64,000 nucleotides of DNA from contig NC_065881.2 of NCBI RefSeq assembly GCF_932274485.2, forward strand, positions 63,064,702 through 63,128,701, read 5' to 3'. Position numbers and translations under genes: made by a program. Of the stretch, positions 34,880-46,194 are shown in pieces. This stretch comes from Patella vulgata. Lineage: Eukaryota > Mollusca > Gastropoda > Patellidae. The stretch's first letter is position 1; the number at the start of each line of letters is the position of its first letter. The notes under the pieces were generated by a model. The model searched no databases, had not been told where the DNA came from, and worked only from the letters and a program-made list of their open reading frames with translations.

Positions 34880-35516
34880 ATACGCCCACATTTTCATGTG
34901 GACATATATAGTCGTTGCCCCTGTCCATCCGTCCGTCCATCCGCAATTTGTTTGTGGACACTCTCTAGAGATCATCTTTTTTATTCGATTTTGGCGAAAC
35001 TTAAAATATAGGTCTATCTTCCAAAGATCTCAGTTTCTTTCAATATTGGCACATATCAGACCATAACTTCATGGATTATGGCCCCTGATTGTACGAAAAA
35101 TCACTTTTCTAGCTTGTGGACATCTGCAATTTGTTTGTGGACAACTCTCTACAGGTCATCATATTTATTAGATTTTGGCCAAACTTAAAATATAGGTCTA
35201 TCTTCCAAAGATCTCGGTTTCTTTCGATATTGGCACATATCAGACCTTAACTTCATGGATTATGGCCCCTGATTGTTTGAAAAATCACGTTTCTAGCTTG
35301 TGGACACTCCAGAGGTCACAATTTTCATCCGATTTTGATGAAACTTGAAATGCAAGTTTATAACCCAAAGATCTTGGTTCCGTTTGATATTTGCGCATAT
35401 TGGATCGTAACTTCCTGAATTATGGTCCCTTATTGTACGAAAAATTGTGTTTTTAGCTTGTGGCCCCTCTAGAGGTCACAATTCTTATCCGATTTAAAAA
35501 AACTATCAACATCCAT
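34880..35516 (+). mobile_element. pearl/HINE-like element, core type 2, right end missing
   Basis: The left end ATACGCCCACATTTT starts at 34880, with the CCACATTTTCATGTGG hairpin and a GTCC/ATCC microsatellite. Four half-units follow, two of them almost identical (around 34980-35110 and 35155-35290), indicating recent internal duplication. A SINE has inserted at 35526, and type 2 sequence does not resume after it. Confidence 0.8.
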
Positions 35517-35525
35517 GTTGTAGAA

Positions 35526-35898
35526 TGAAATGAAATGAAATGGGGTTTAACATCCTACTGTTCTGCTCCGATCTGGGCTAATGAAGATGGGCATACACCA
35601 TACAGTGTACTATGAGGGAAATTTTGCCCGGACAGTGGCACTACGGCCTACTCTTATATCGAATTCCAACTGTAAAGGGATCTTTTACATGCACGCAAAT
35701 GTGTACATGGGACTTTGGTTTTTCGTCCCATCCAAATGACTAGACAGCTGTCCTTGTAAGGCCCTCCGTCCTGCATCACTGACAAGGGGGAGCCACTCCG
35801 GAAAATCTGGATGAACTTTCTCAGCCAATGCAGGGATCGAACACCCAACCTCCATGCTAGCTAGCCAGCGTCTTACCATTTAGCCACCGGGACACCCC
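35526..35898 (-). mobile_element. SINE family I, full length, 9-bp TSD
   Basis: On the minus strand the element begins with a tRNA-like head (A-box GGCTAAATGG, B-box GTGTTCGATCCC) and ends CCCCATTTCATTTCATTTC. Direct duplications GTTGTAGAA at 35517-35525 and 35899-35907 flank it. Such duplications and the ATTTC tail point to LINE-driven target-primed insertion. Pol III would read it antisense to the Gs-alpha transcript. Confidence 0.9.
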
Positions 35899-35989
35899 GT
35901 TGTAGAAAGATCTGGGATATTTTGAAGTAGATCGCGTCCTCAATATTATGGAAGTTGAATCTGTGTTTAAAAAGATGTGATGTATTGTG

Positions 35990-36210
35990 AACATTCGGCA
36001 TCCTCTGCAGGCCACATAAACAGGATATGGTCAAAACACACCAGGGCCACTTACTGTATAATCTTCACTAAAACCTTTTGATTAGCCTTTTTAATCAGAT
36101 TAAATCCAAGCCATGAGATTATATACTTTTAATATTTTAATATCATTGTCTTATTTAAATATTGAATAATCAAATAGAGTACATTTGGAAATGGAAACAA
36201 CAATCATCTG
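35990..36210 (+). repeat. Dispersed repeat R, copy 2
   Basis: Landmarks shared with copy 1 include CATAAACAGGATATGGTC, TAATCAGATTAAATCCAAG and AATAATCAAATAGAGTACAT. Identity is moderate, so the copy is old. Confidence 0.6.
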
Positions 36211-37314
36211 CTTTAATATTCTTCCTATAATTTAGATATTAGAATAAGGAATTATACTAAAAAGTTACACTTTTTATATGTTGGTCTGACTAGTGTATTA
36301 ATAACATTATTGATTATATAAAGTGTACATTATTAATTGTTAATTGTGATTCACCTGATATTTAAAAATACACTTGATTTAATCAGCATGACTGCAGGAC
36401 AAACCAGTCTCCAACCTTGGTGAATTACAGCAGATAATTGACTAGGCTAAATACTTTTAAGATTTGGAAAAATTGAATTTTTATGTTTGAAGTTGGAATC
36501 AAAATCCCTAACAGATAGAGATTATTAATGTCAAAATTGGCTACTGTTGATATTTATGAAAACTTGCATCCAGCTTTACCTTCAAAAAACACAATATGGT
36601 ACATGTACATTTATACATGCACTTGTAACAATTGACATGTAAGGTATTTTGCATTGTGAATGTTATGATTCTAGAAAAAAGAGTTGAAACTTCCTCATTT
36701 GCTAGATATGAAAACCCCTGTTATAAGATGTGCTAATATTTCAGTAGTTCTAGGTTTCATAGATCTTTGTGAATCAATATTCCAATCAATTATATACATG
36801 TAGTCTCATTGTGTGCACACTGTGTTATAACACAACCACATACAAATGCATGTAGTACCTGATTTGTCAGGAAGAAAAGCCGAGAAATATAATGATTAAA
36901 GAAAAAAATAATCAGGCAACATTCAAGGAGGGCTGTTTGTATATATAAGGCCTTTGAAATCATCAAGACAATTCTCAGGAAGAAGCATGATATGACCAGG
37001 TAGAGATCTTGGACAAATTTATTTAATGAGCTTTGTATGGCAGAGTGAACAAAAATTATATCTAAAATTAATACTGTGCAGTAACAGTACATGAACATAA
37101 TTGGATATGTATGGGATGCAAAAGGATAACCATCCCCATGTCAAAAAGATTTTTGTTTCATTGTATTATCCTTAAAGTAGTGATGCATGACTTGCATTTT
37201 TACGGAAAATATCAAATTTCTCAAAGCTTAATCAACGCTAATATTTACGTTACACAGATTTATTATTTAAGATTTAATAAGAAAACAAAAACAAAAACAA
37301 AATCAAAATACCTC

Positions 37315-37405
37315 CAAAAGAATAAATATTCGACAACCCTTGTCGACTGCTTGGACAATTTAGCTGCTGTGGGTGTATTTTTCATTGCCTGGCAATCTTA
37401 TCTTT
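37315..37405 (+). mobile_element. Solo right end of a pearl/HINE-like element
   Basis: CCTTGTCGACTGCTTGGACA, GCTGCTGTGGGTGTAT and TTGCCTGGCAA match the right ends at 60550-60643 and 63370-63440. No core or left end precedes it. It is either a relic of a truncated copy or a deletion product. Confidence 0.7.
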
Positions 37406-37873
37406 TAATAGGAAATCAATTTCATTTGGTTACAATCTGTTTTATTCCATTCAATCCCTTAAATTGTAATTTGTGAAAATTGAGATGTTTAAATTAAGTA
37501 ATTGTCGAGAGATCGTAGTCTTTAAATCGCTATTTGAAAATACGATGACTTGCGTAAACGGGTAAACATGAAATAATCATAATTCGTTTGCCATTAAACA
37601 AACATTAATTGCTAAAAAGATATTTGTAAATGAGGTAAAACTCCAAGATGTCTTCTTCTTTACACAAACTAATTGTTTCAATTATTTTCTTAATATAAAC
37701 AAATGAAAACTACTATTTATGGCCTGCAATTACAACCTTCTATAATAACATTAAATTATATATGACATGACACAGCTTCTTAACATAAGGTATGACACAG
37801 CTTCTTAACATGTAAAATTAGTGAATTAATATAATAGTAGTATTTCAGTAATTTATTTGTTTATTTATTGCAG

Positions 37874-37993
37874 ACAATAACAGGTGCTATGAGCACATTA
37901 AACCCACCTGCTACCTTAGAAAATACTGAAAACCAATTTAGAGTGGATTATATTCAAGATGTAGCCAGTCAATCCGACTTTGAATATCCTCCT
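37874..37993 (+). CDS. GNAS: Gs-alpha exon 4 (helical domain)
   Basis: Forty codons encode [20 protein letters not shown] and [20 protein letters not shown] (residues 86-125). [12 protein letters not shown] is identical in fly Gs, and ENQFRVDYI matches human. The segment forms helices A and B of the alpha-helical domain that closes over the bound nucleotide. Both ends lie on codon boundaries, after GCAG and before GTAAGT. Confidence 0.95.
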
Positions 37994-38395
37994 GTAAGTT
38001 GATTTTATATCTTTATTTTATTTTCTCTTATATCATGTTGTCTTTTACTCATCTCAACAATTTGAATATTTATATATATTTTTGTAACAATGCACTGAAA
38101 TGTTTGTCAGTGATGAGTGATCTCTTGAGTGAAATTTCCTTAATATTTTAAAAAGTATGCAAGAATCAAAAAGTAATTGAGTAAACGTGTGAAACCCTAA
38201 TTAGGAAAGCAAAATAATTCTACTATGAACTAGTATGATGCTGTCAGATTCTAGTTAATTAATGTTTGATAATATTGAAGTTGCTATTTTTACTATGGTA
38301 ACTAATCAACTAATAATTATACTGGTATTTATAATGTTATATATGGAAGGATAACGTTGCCAATATTATTTCAAAGTTCACGGTGCAAAATACGT

Positions 38396-38938
38396 GTCAG
38401 CAGTTCAAGATACATATCAGCAGTTCAAGATACATATTTTAGTTTTACAATTTGCCACTTCCATTGCTCCACAATACCAATGTCACAGTGTTAAAATACA
38501 GAATACACTTTTAAATAATACTAAATACTGTATAATAGTTATTTTGCACATTAAACTTCTTTTTCTCCATTTTGCATAATAGACAAATGCATAATAGAAC
38601 TTAGCATATTAGCACATATACCTTATATCGGATCTACGACAAAACTCATTTGCATATGGAAATAATTAATATCCATCCTAGTCCGGACTTTTTTCCATAT
38701 GCAAATGAGCTTCGTTGTAGATCCCATATAAGGTATATGTTCTAATATGCTAAGTTCTGTTATGCATTTGTCTTATTATGTAAAATGAAGAATGGAGAAG
38801 TGTAATGTGCAAAATAACTATTAACTGTATTTGTATTACTGAAAAGTGTATTCTGTATTTTAACACTGTGACAATGGTATTGTGGAGCAATGGAAATTGC
38901 AAATTGTAAAACTAAAATTTGTATTTTGAACTGCTGAC
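38396..38938. repeat. Long foldback: two arms of about 250 bp, 29-nt loop
   Basis: The left arm 38396-38662 and right arm 38692-38938 are inverted copies with roughly 88-90% identity by eye. The inner stem CATTTGCATATGGAAA pairs exactly with TTTCCATATGCAAATG. The outer end is GTCAGCAGTTCAA paired with TTGAACTGCTGAC. The 20-bp length difference is explained by a small duplication at the start of the left arm. In the Gs-alpha pre-mRNA it would fold into a long double-stranded stem. Confidence 0.92.
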
Positions 38939-38966
38939 AAGTGCAGTTTGTACATATATATATGTT

Positions 38967-39018
38967 CTTGCGAGGTTTAGACCTTAAAATATATATATTA
39001 AGGTCTAGACCCCACAAG
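38967..39018. repeat. 52-bp hairpin beside the foldback
   Basis: CTTGCGAGGTTTAGACCTTAA pairs with TTAAGGTCTAGACCCCACAAG at 18 of 21 positions around an AT-only loop of about ten bases. It lies 29 bp beyond the long foldback. Confidence 0.85.
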
Positions 39019-39227
39019 CACATTTTACCATTATATTGATTGTACTATAGGCTACCTTGACAACTCAACTCAATGCCATTTATAGCAACAAAATCAATAT
39101 ATAGGTCAATGGCATACTGTCAGCTGCATGCCATATTAATTTATGAGATGATGTGCATGGCAGTTCAGAGGTCACCAAATTTGCTGAATGATGGCAAACT
39201 CTATTTGTTAAGGCCACCTCAATTTTT

Positions 39228-39274
39228 ATACGTCCACATTCATAATGTGAACGTATTATGCCGTCGCCCCTGTC

Positions 39275-39338
<64 letters not shown>

Positions 39339-41482
39339 TGTGGTTCGCCTACAGGGCGCAATTCTTCATGGATTTTCTTCAAACTTGGTATACTTATTCC
39401 TTATACCCCAAGGAAGATCCCTATTGTTTTTGGTGCATGCCCGACCCCCCGGGGCAGAGCCACGCCCATTTCTAGTATTTGTTTGTTTGTCGTCTACAGG
39501 CCACATTTCTTAACTAATAATCTTGAAACTTTGCATACACATTCTTTGTACCCTAAGGAACATCCCTATCGTTTGGGGTGCATGCCCAACCCCCAGGGGC
39601 AGAGCCACGCCCATTTTCTTTTCGTGTGTCTTTGTGTCGCCTACAGGGCGCAATTCTTACTGGATTTTCTTCAAACTTGGTATACTTATTCCTTATACCC
39701 CAAGGAAGATCCCTATTGTTTTTGGTGCATGCCCGACCCCCAGGGGCAGAGCCACGCCCATTTCTAGTATTTGTTTGTTTGTCGTCTACAGGCCACATTT
39801 CTTAACTTATAATCTTGCATACACATTCTTTGTACCCTAAGGAACATCCCTATCGTTTGGGGTACATGCCCAACCCCCAGGGGCAGAGCCACGCCCATTT
39901 CCCATTTTCTTTTCGTGTGTCTTTGTGTCGCCTACAGGGCGCAATTCTTACTGGATTTTCTTCAAACTTGGTATACTTATTCCTTATACCCTAAGTATGA
40001 CCCCTATTGTTTTTGGTGCATGCCCGACCCCCAGGGGCAGAGCCACGCCCATTCCTTATATTTATTTATTTGTTAGTCATCTACAGACCGCATTTCTTAA
40101 CGTATCATCTTGAAACTATGCATACTTATTCTTTGTACCCCAAGGAACATCCCTATCGTTTGGGGTGCATGCCCGACCCCAGGGGCAGAGCCACGAACTT
40201 TTTCTTTTCTTTTTATGTCTGTGTGTCGCCTATAGGCCACAATTCTTATTCAATCGTCTTGAAAAATTTTCATATGAATTGCTTATACCCTAAGTATGAT
40301 CCCTATTGTTTTTGGTGCATGCCCGACCCCCAGGGGCAGAACCACGCCCATTCCTTATATTTATTTATTTGTTTGTCATCTACAGACAGCATTTCTTAAC
40401 GTATCAACTTTACATACTTATTCCTTATACCCTAAGGATGATCCCTATTGTTTTTAGTGCATGCTCGCCTCCCCGGGGCAGAGCCACCCCCATTTTTTGT
40501 ATTTGTTTGTTTGTCGTCTACAGGCCACATTTCTTAACGTATCATCTTGAAACTTTGCATACTTATTCTTTGTACCCTAAGGAACATCCCTATCGTTTTG
40601 GGTGCATGCCCAACCCCCAGGGGCAAAGCCACGCCCATTTTCTTTTTTATGTCTGTGTGTCGCCTACAGGCCACAATTCTTAATCAATCGTCTTTAAATT
40701 TTTTCATATGAATTGCTTATACCCTAACGATGATCCCTATTGTTTTTTTACCTCCAGGGGCAGAGCCACGCCCATTTCCTTTTCTTTTTATGTCTGTGTG
40801 TCACCTACAGGCCACAATTCTTAATCAATCGTCTTGAAAAAATTTCATATGAATTGCTTATACCCTAACGATGATCCCTATTGTTTTTGGTGCATGCCCG
40901 ACCGCCAGGGGCAGAGCCACGCCCATCCCTTATATTTACAGATCGCATTTCTTATCGTATCACCTTGAAACCTAGCATACATATTCCTTCTATCCTAAGG
41001 AACATCCCTATTATTTGTGGTGAATACCCAACCCCCAGGGGCAGAGCTACGCCCATTTTCTTTTTTTATGTCTGTGTGTCACTTGCAGACCGCATTTCTT
41101 AATCGATCATCTTGAAAACTTTTTTATACTTATTCCTTATAGCCTAAGGCTACTTTTTATACTTATTCCTTAATCCTAAGGCCGACCTCTATTATTATTT
41201 TTGGTGCATGCTCGACCCCTTGGGACAGAGCCACACCTAATGTTTGTGTGTCTTGTGTTTTGCCTACAGACCGCAATTCTTAACAGATTCTTTTGAAACT
41301 TTGCATACCTATTCGAAACGTCATTTTTTTGGAATAAAGACATCGATTGTTTTAAAATAAAAATTGTGTTCTGTTAATGTGAACGAAGTGTTAAACTGAT
41401 AGCAGTCCTACAACCCAGTTTTATTTCACAGACCCTCAATGCAAACTGGACCATATCAAACAAAACAGGAATGTGGACGTAT
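39228..41482 (+). mobile_element. pearl/HINE-like element, core type 3, complete, perfect TIRs
   Basis: Perfect 14-bp inverted ends ATACGTCCACATTC (39228-39241) and GAATGTGGACGTAT (41469-41482) bound a 2255-bp element. After the left end comes a microsatellite, here (GT)n at about 39275-39340. The core has 13 tandem units marked by GGGGCAGAGCCACGCCC, starting at 39451, 39596, 39743, 39880, 40034, 40182, 40333, 40475, 40620, 40757, 40908, 41038 and 41222. The mean spacing is close to 147 bp. Two unit variants tend to alternate, giving a higher-order period near 295 bp. Open frames across the array are by-products of the repeat. Confidence 0.92.
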
Positions 41483-41521
41483 ATTGCTGCGTTAGCGATG
41501 CTCTTGTTGTAAAAGGTCGTT

Positions 41522-41648
41522 GAGATGTAAATAAGGTTAGGGCACATGATTATTGGCAAGATTGTAGGTTAGGGTTAGGGTAAGCATTGGGACTAGGTCC
41601 AGGGTTAGGGTTAGGGTTGAGATTAGTGCGAGCCCTTGTTTACATCTC
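41522..41648. repeat. 127-bp inverted-end mini-element with TTAGGG repeats
   Basis: Inverted ends GAGATGTAAATAAGG (41522-41536) and CCTTGTTTACATCTC (41634-41648) match at 14 of 15 positions. Between them, GGTTAGGGTTAGGG (41577-41590) and AGGGTTAGGGTTAGGG (41601-41616) are interstitial telomere-type repeats in the TTAGGG orientation. It could be a small MITE that captured telomeric DNA. Confidence 0.8.
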
Positions 41649-42269
41649 CCGACCTATAATGAAAAATTGAGCTGGCCTTATCATTTAGCACTAACCCTGA
41701 ATGAAGGTAGAATGATTAATTTCTAATTTGTATAGAATTTTCAATGTATTTAAAGCAATATTTTATTAGAACTTTGTCAAATAAAAGCTGTTTCATTTAT
41801 CTGGGATAGGTGCAAGGAATAAAAGAATAATTTGAAACAAGGATGTTCTGAATGGTACTTGTAGTGTTTTGTAAATCAGCTCTTCATTCAAGCAAATGCA
41901 TAGAGTTATAATATAGTGCATAAAATAGAAATACTTCAATTAGTGGTAGTAACCTTTGTCGCATTGTTTTGAATTCAATATATAAGGAAATATTTGATGT
42001 TGAAATACAAAACTTTATTGATTTTATAGTTTTTATTCAGATATGTTGTATATTTTTATGATCATGTAATGTATTATAATATGATAAATATAGCCATTTT
42101 GCAACCCCTCCAAGACCACCACAGTCGCCATAAGCTTGTAATGAACATGGTATTTTGAGGTTGTGTTTGTGTCCTATTCTTTCTTTAGTGTGTGTTTTGG
42201 GTGGCAATGTAGTTTATATTGTGTGCTGTTTATTATAAGACCTGTAATCTATGCAAGTCATGGTTTTTA

Positions 42270-42420
42270 TCCCAGGTGTATGTGTGATTCTATGTCTTAA
42301 TTCCATGGGCTTTCTCCAGTTCTCCAGTTTAAAGACCCCCTATTTACAAGTGAATTATTGAAGTTAAAATATACAAAGTTACATAGTCCTGAAATGACCT
42401 GGTCAGTGAATGTTAAACAC
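42270..42420 (+). mobile_element. Decayed SINE family II body
   Basis: GGGCTTTCTCCAGTTCTCCAG, AAAGACCCCCTATTTAC and CCTGAAATGACCTGGT match the body of the family II SINE on the plus strand. The tRNA-like head is barely recognisable, so this is an old copy. Confidence 0.5.
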
Positions 42421-42498
42421 TCCCACACCTTTGCAAGATGTATCCTTTCCAAATTCATGCTTCTTACATGGTTTTTTTTTTGTGTTTTGTTTTTGCAG

Positions 42499-42596
42499 GA
42501 ATTCTATGAACATACAGAAATATTGTGGAAAGATAAAGGAGTACAAGGTTGTTTTGAAAGATCTAATGAATATCAACTTATTGACTGTGCACAGTA
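42499..42596 (+). CDS. GNAS: Gs-alpha exon 5 (helical domain)
   Basis: The exon encodes [20 protein letters not shown] and [12 protein letters not shown] (residues 126-157), plus two bases of Tyr158. [20 protein letters not shown] and the W-x-D-x-GV core are standard for Gs; here Phe replaces Tyr before ERSNEYQ. It follows TTTTGCAG and ends TA before GTAAGT. Confidence 0.95.
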
Positions 42597-44004
42597 GTAA
42601 GTATAATACTGTTTATTGTTTAGTATATTAGTTACATAGGCAAGAGAAAGTAAAGAATATTTGTGTGCATGTCTTCACGCATCCACTCATTAATTATACT
42701 CAATGTAAAATGTGAGTCATGTTTGTCTGAAAAATTAGCTGGCTGCCATTTGTGTTTTTAGAGTATAGTTGAGTCAACTGCAATGTTGATTAATTATATA
42801 AGTACAATGATGATGCATTCAGATTTTTAAAGAAAAAGTCCCAGCTTTCTCTGAAGAAAAGTTTTTTGGAATATGCAAATCAAATGGCAAAATGTGAAGA
42901 AATAACCTATAGGTTACATGTATGTTGAGAACTTTGTTGCCGGTTAATATGTTCTGCTAATTATTAGTAATTACTAAGCATACACATATGTACAGAAAAA
43001 AACTGGGCCAGGCCCGCTTTCCATATTTTACACTACTGAGTTGGTGTTGTGGTTCATATTCCAGACTGGATACCATTCCATTTATTGTTCTAATAAAAAT
43101 CAAAAAATCGAAACAAGTCTTCATTAATAAGTGGAACAGATTGGATCTGAATTGCTGTATCTGTAGAGACAATTTTGGGTTTAATATTTCAAAATGTAAT
43201 TAATGAGAAGAACGTGGTTGTTTTAGCTCTTTGTTTTATGTTTTAATATTTTTGAATCCATATGTTGTACTCCTGACGGGCATATGGCCAATTGTGAAGT
43301 TCTTTTTAAAAACATATGTATTAATCTTGTCTACAATTATTAGTCTGTCTGGCTTGGTGTTCAACATGTACAATGTAACATCCTCCACCTACATGCAACA
43401 AACTCACACTTCTAAAGTCATAGAGTTATCATTCCAGTTGGTTTGGGGAAATTGGGGTGGGGGTGCTGATATGTAAATTACAGTGATTGGTTTGGGGAAA
43501 CAGGAAGTGTGGGGGTACCTTTCTAAAAATGCATCTTAAAAATGCAATGGGGTCTACCAATTAACGCATGAAAAATATAAAAAATTGTTGTGACCCAACA
43601 TTTTGTATAAATCTGCAAATCTGATTGAATTGAAGATTCTCACCAACTGCTTCTTAATTCTAGGTAAAGTTTTTAAAATTCCTATAAAATATCACTCACC
43701 TATTGTAGACATAACTTGTGCCAATCAGCTTATTCTGTAAATATTGACAGGATGCCAGTTATTTCAAAAACAAGCTTACCCCAAATCCTTAAAAACAACT
43801 TTGGATTAAGGGATTTTGTAGATAGCTTTCAGGAGAATCTTGGTGAAAATTAGAGATTTTTTAGGCATGGTGTCAAACATGAACACTATAACCATTTTAA
43901 ATATAGTATATCTGGTGACTGGTGCGGGTCCGACTGGTACATACATATATAGAATTTTGATGACTGCACTAGTGCTGGGTGTTGCTACTATAGTTTTAAT
44001 ATGA

Positions 44005-44350
44005 TATATGTATCCTATACATGAGACTAGATATGATGTGTATCATAATGCATGAGACTTGATGCAATATGTATCACAATACACAAGACGTGATACAATA
44101 CATATCACAATACACAAGACTTGATATGATATGTATCACAGTACATAAGACTTGATACATACATCCGTCTTCATTAGCCCAGTTTAGGAGCAGAACAGAA
44201 GGACGTTAAACCCCATTTCATTTCATTGATACATACATATCGCAATACATGTACTTGATAAAATATGGATCAAAATAAATGAGACACAATATGATATGTA
44301 TCACAATACATGAGACTCGATATAATACATATCACAATACATGAGACTCA
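44005..44350. repeat. About 31-bp minisatellite with internal palindromes
   Basis: About ten units contain variants of GATA(C/T)AATATGTATCACAA and ACAAGACTT. Each unit includes a GATAC...GTATC inverted word. A 61-bp SINE tail has inserted inside the array. Confidence 0.8.
44165..44225 (+). mobile_element. 61-bp 3' fragment of SINE family I with 13-bp TSD
   Basis: The insert starts CCGTCTTCATTAGCCCAG and ends with TTAAACCCCATTTCATTTC-type tail. Perfect 13-bp duplications TTGATACATACAT lie at 44152-44164 and 44226-44238. It begins at exactly the same SINE position as the insert at 13348-13413. Confidence 0.9.
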
Positions 44351-46194
44351 AATATTCTGTTGAGATGTCATGTGTCGTGAAATAGTTTTTTCTTGAACTT
44401 TGAATCATTTTATACCAGAAATCAGTCACATTTTTTAGTGATTCACAATAAAATAGTAGTGTCAAGTATCGCAATTCACAATTCGATGAACTATATAGAG
44501 GAAAGGCAAATTGTGATACAATAAGTGTCAACCCAGATGACTCTATAGGCTAGTGTCGAGTGTATACTGTATGAAATTATCAGCTCTATTATTGTAACAT
44601 GGCCCTTTAAAAAAAAAGTTTTTGGGGCCATGACAACTGGTTTCAAACACACTATTTTGATTTCTTTGTTTTTCAAAAACTTTGTGTTAATTTGATTGTC
44701 AACGGTTATTTATGCGTAGGATGTCATGTGCAGGAAGCCTATAGACTCATTTTAATCTTAAATCAAAGATACAAGTAAGATACATGTATAGCTATAGGCC
44801 TATTGTATAATTATCTTCATTAAGATCTACAAGGACATGTATATAATGACTGGCATTATTAATATTGGGAGAAATATTCACTTTTTACAGTAAGAAAACT
44901 TAATGTAACCCAAGTAGATCATTTACTGTCATAAATATGTTATGCTTGGTCACTTTTCTGCCATCTTGTTAACATGATACAACTCTATTAAAGAAGACAT
45001 TTTACACATTTAAAGGGGTGGGTGGGGGGTGCTGTCGACACAATGTGGTAGTTTTAATTGTTCCATTTTGGACAGAATGTTATGTTGGATTTCCAATCGG
45101 TATATAATTTGTTTTATGATAAAGTTGACATCCTATAATGAGTGGTACAAATCTGAATAGATCTTATGCATGAACCAGAGACTGTCATTCATTTAGGAAA
45201 TTTCAGTCTTCCATTGTATGAGTGACTTATAATTGTTATGATACTTACGGCAACACTAAACCTTCACTTATGCAAACTTAGGTATCATAGGTACTTGAAA
45301 TTTTAAGACTTTTAGAAAGACTGACAGTAACGGGGAAATTGAAAGATATTTAAAAGGAAATAGAATAATGGTTTGCAAGAGTCCTTCACCCCATATTAAC
45401 ACATTTTATTCACTAAAATATATCCTGGATGGCTCCTTTAACAGAGAAGTATAAAACTTATGTAAGCTCATATATGTATATATATATATACATATATCTC
45501 TCTCAAGAAGCTAATTATTTATCTGTATGTAATGTATATGTATGTTTGACCCAGTTAACTGTGTAACTTCCCAAGTCATCTAACATAGAAATATTATTAT
45601 CCATATTAATTTTCATTCAGACATAAATGTCTTTTTATTTCATACAGAATTTTGATTGCAGCCAGCCATAACTTGCAAATCTATTTCCAAATATGCCTCG
45701 TAAATTTAGACAGTTGTGTCTTGTGTGCATTAAGTTATTCAAGATTGTTTTTTTTAGCATGTATGATTGCGTTCAGACAGTGCACTAGTATTGTTTTGAT
45801 ATAAATGATCTAGTATGTGCAGGCTGATATTATGTATAAAGATTAAATCGATTGATGTGCTGTTTTCTAGCTCTTGAACAAGTCAGTTAGATTGAGTGTA
45901 GAGATCTGGTCATGATAGGTTCACAACTTCACACTCAGGACTAATTTAGTAACAGTCAACTAGATGGCTGCTAAAAATAACCTTTGATAGAGTTACATGG
46001 CTGTTCAGACAGATCAGGCAAACTGCAGCTCACATACAGGGGTGAACTCAGAATACCACTGACTTCTCTACTTATTTATTTATAAAACTAATTTAATTAC
46101 TTCTTATAGCAACCAATGTGTAGGCAATACTTATATTACTTTTAAAGGCTTTAGAATATAAACACTGACTGTATAGTGCATATAATTTTGCTTC

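Larger units (their letters stand above)
17042..37873 (+). other. Gs-alpha intron 3 (20.8 kb)
   Basis: The intron starts GTGAGTACG and ends TTTATTGCAG. About 17.04-20.2 kb and 20.4-22.1 kb are AT-rich DNA without recognised features beyond a few AT microsatellites. The rest carries SINE pieces, dispersed repeats and four pearl/HINE-like elements, listed separately. No internal gene on either strand was recognised. Confidence 0.9.
37994..42498 (+). other. Gs-alpha intron 4 (4.5 kb)
   Basis: The intron starts GTAAGTTG and ends TTTTTGCAG. It holds a 543-bp foldback, a smaller hairpin, a 2.25-kb tandem-repeat element, a telomere-like mini-element and a decayed SINE, all listed separately. The remainder is AT-rich with nothing recognised. 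Confidence 0.9.

Noticed and set aside
37111-37476. A 121-codon frame in intron 3
   Set aside because: It runs into the solo right end of a repeat element and has a low-complexity Lys/Thr stretch. There is no recognisable domain.
39073-41102. Many overlapping open frames across the GT tract and the 147-bp array
   Set aside because: They arise because the repeat unit is open in several frames and is copied in tandem. They overlap on both strands and have no start context or known domain.
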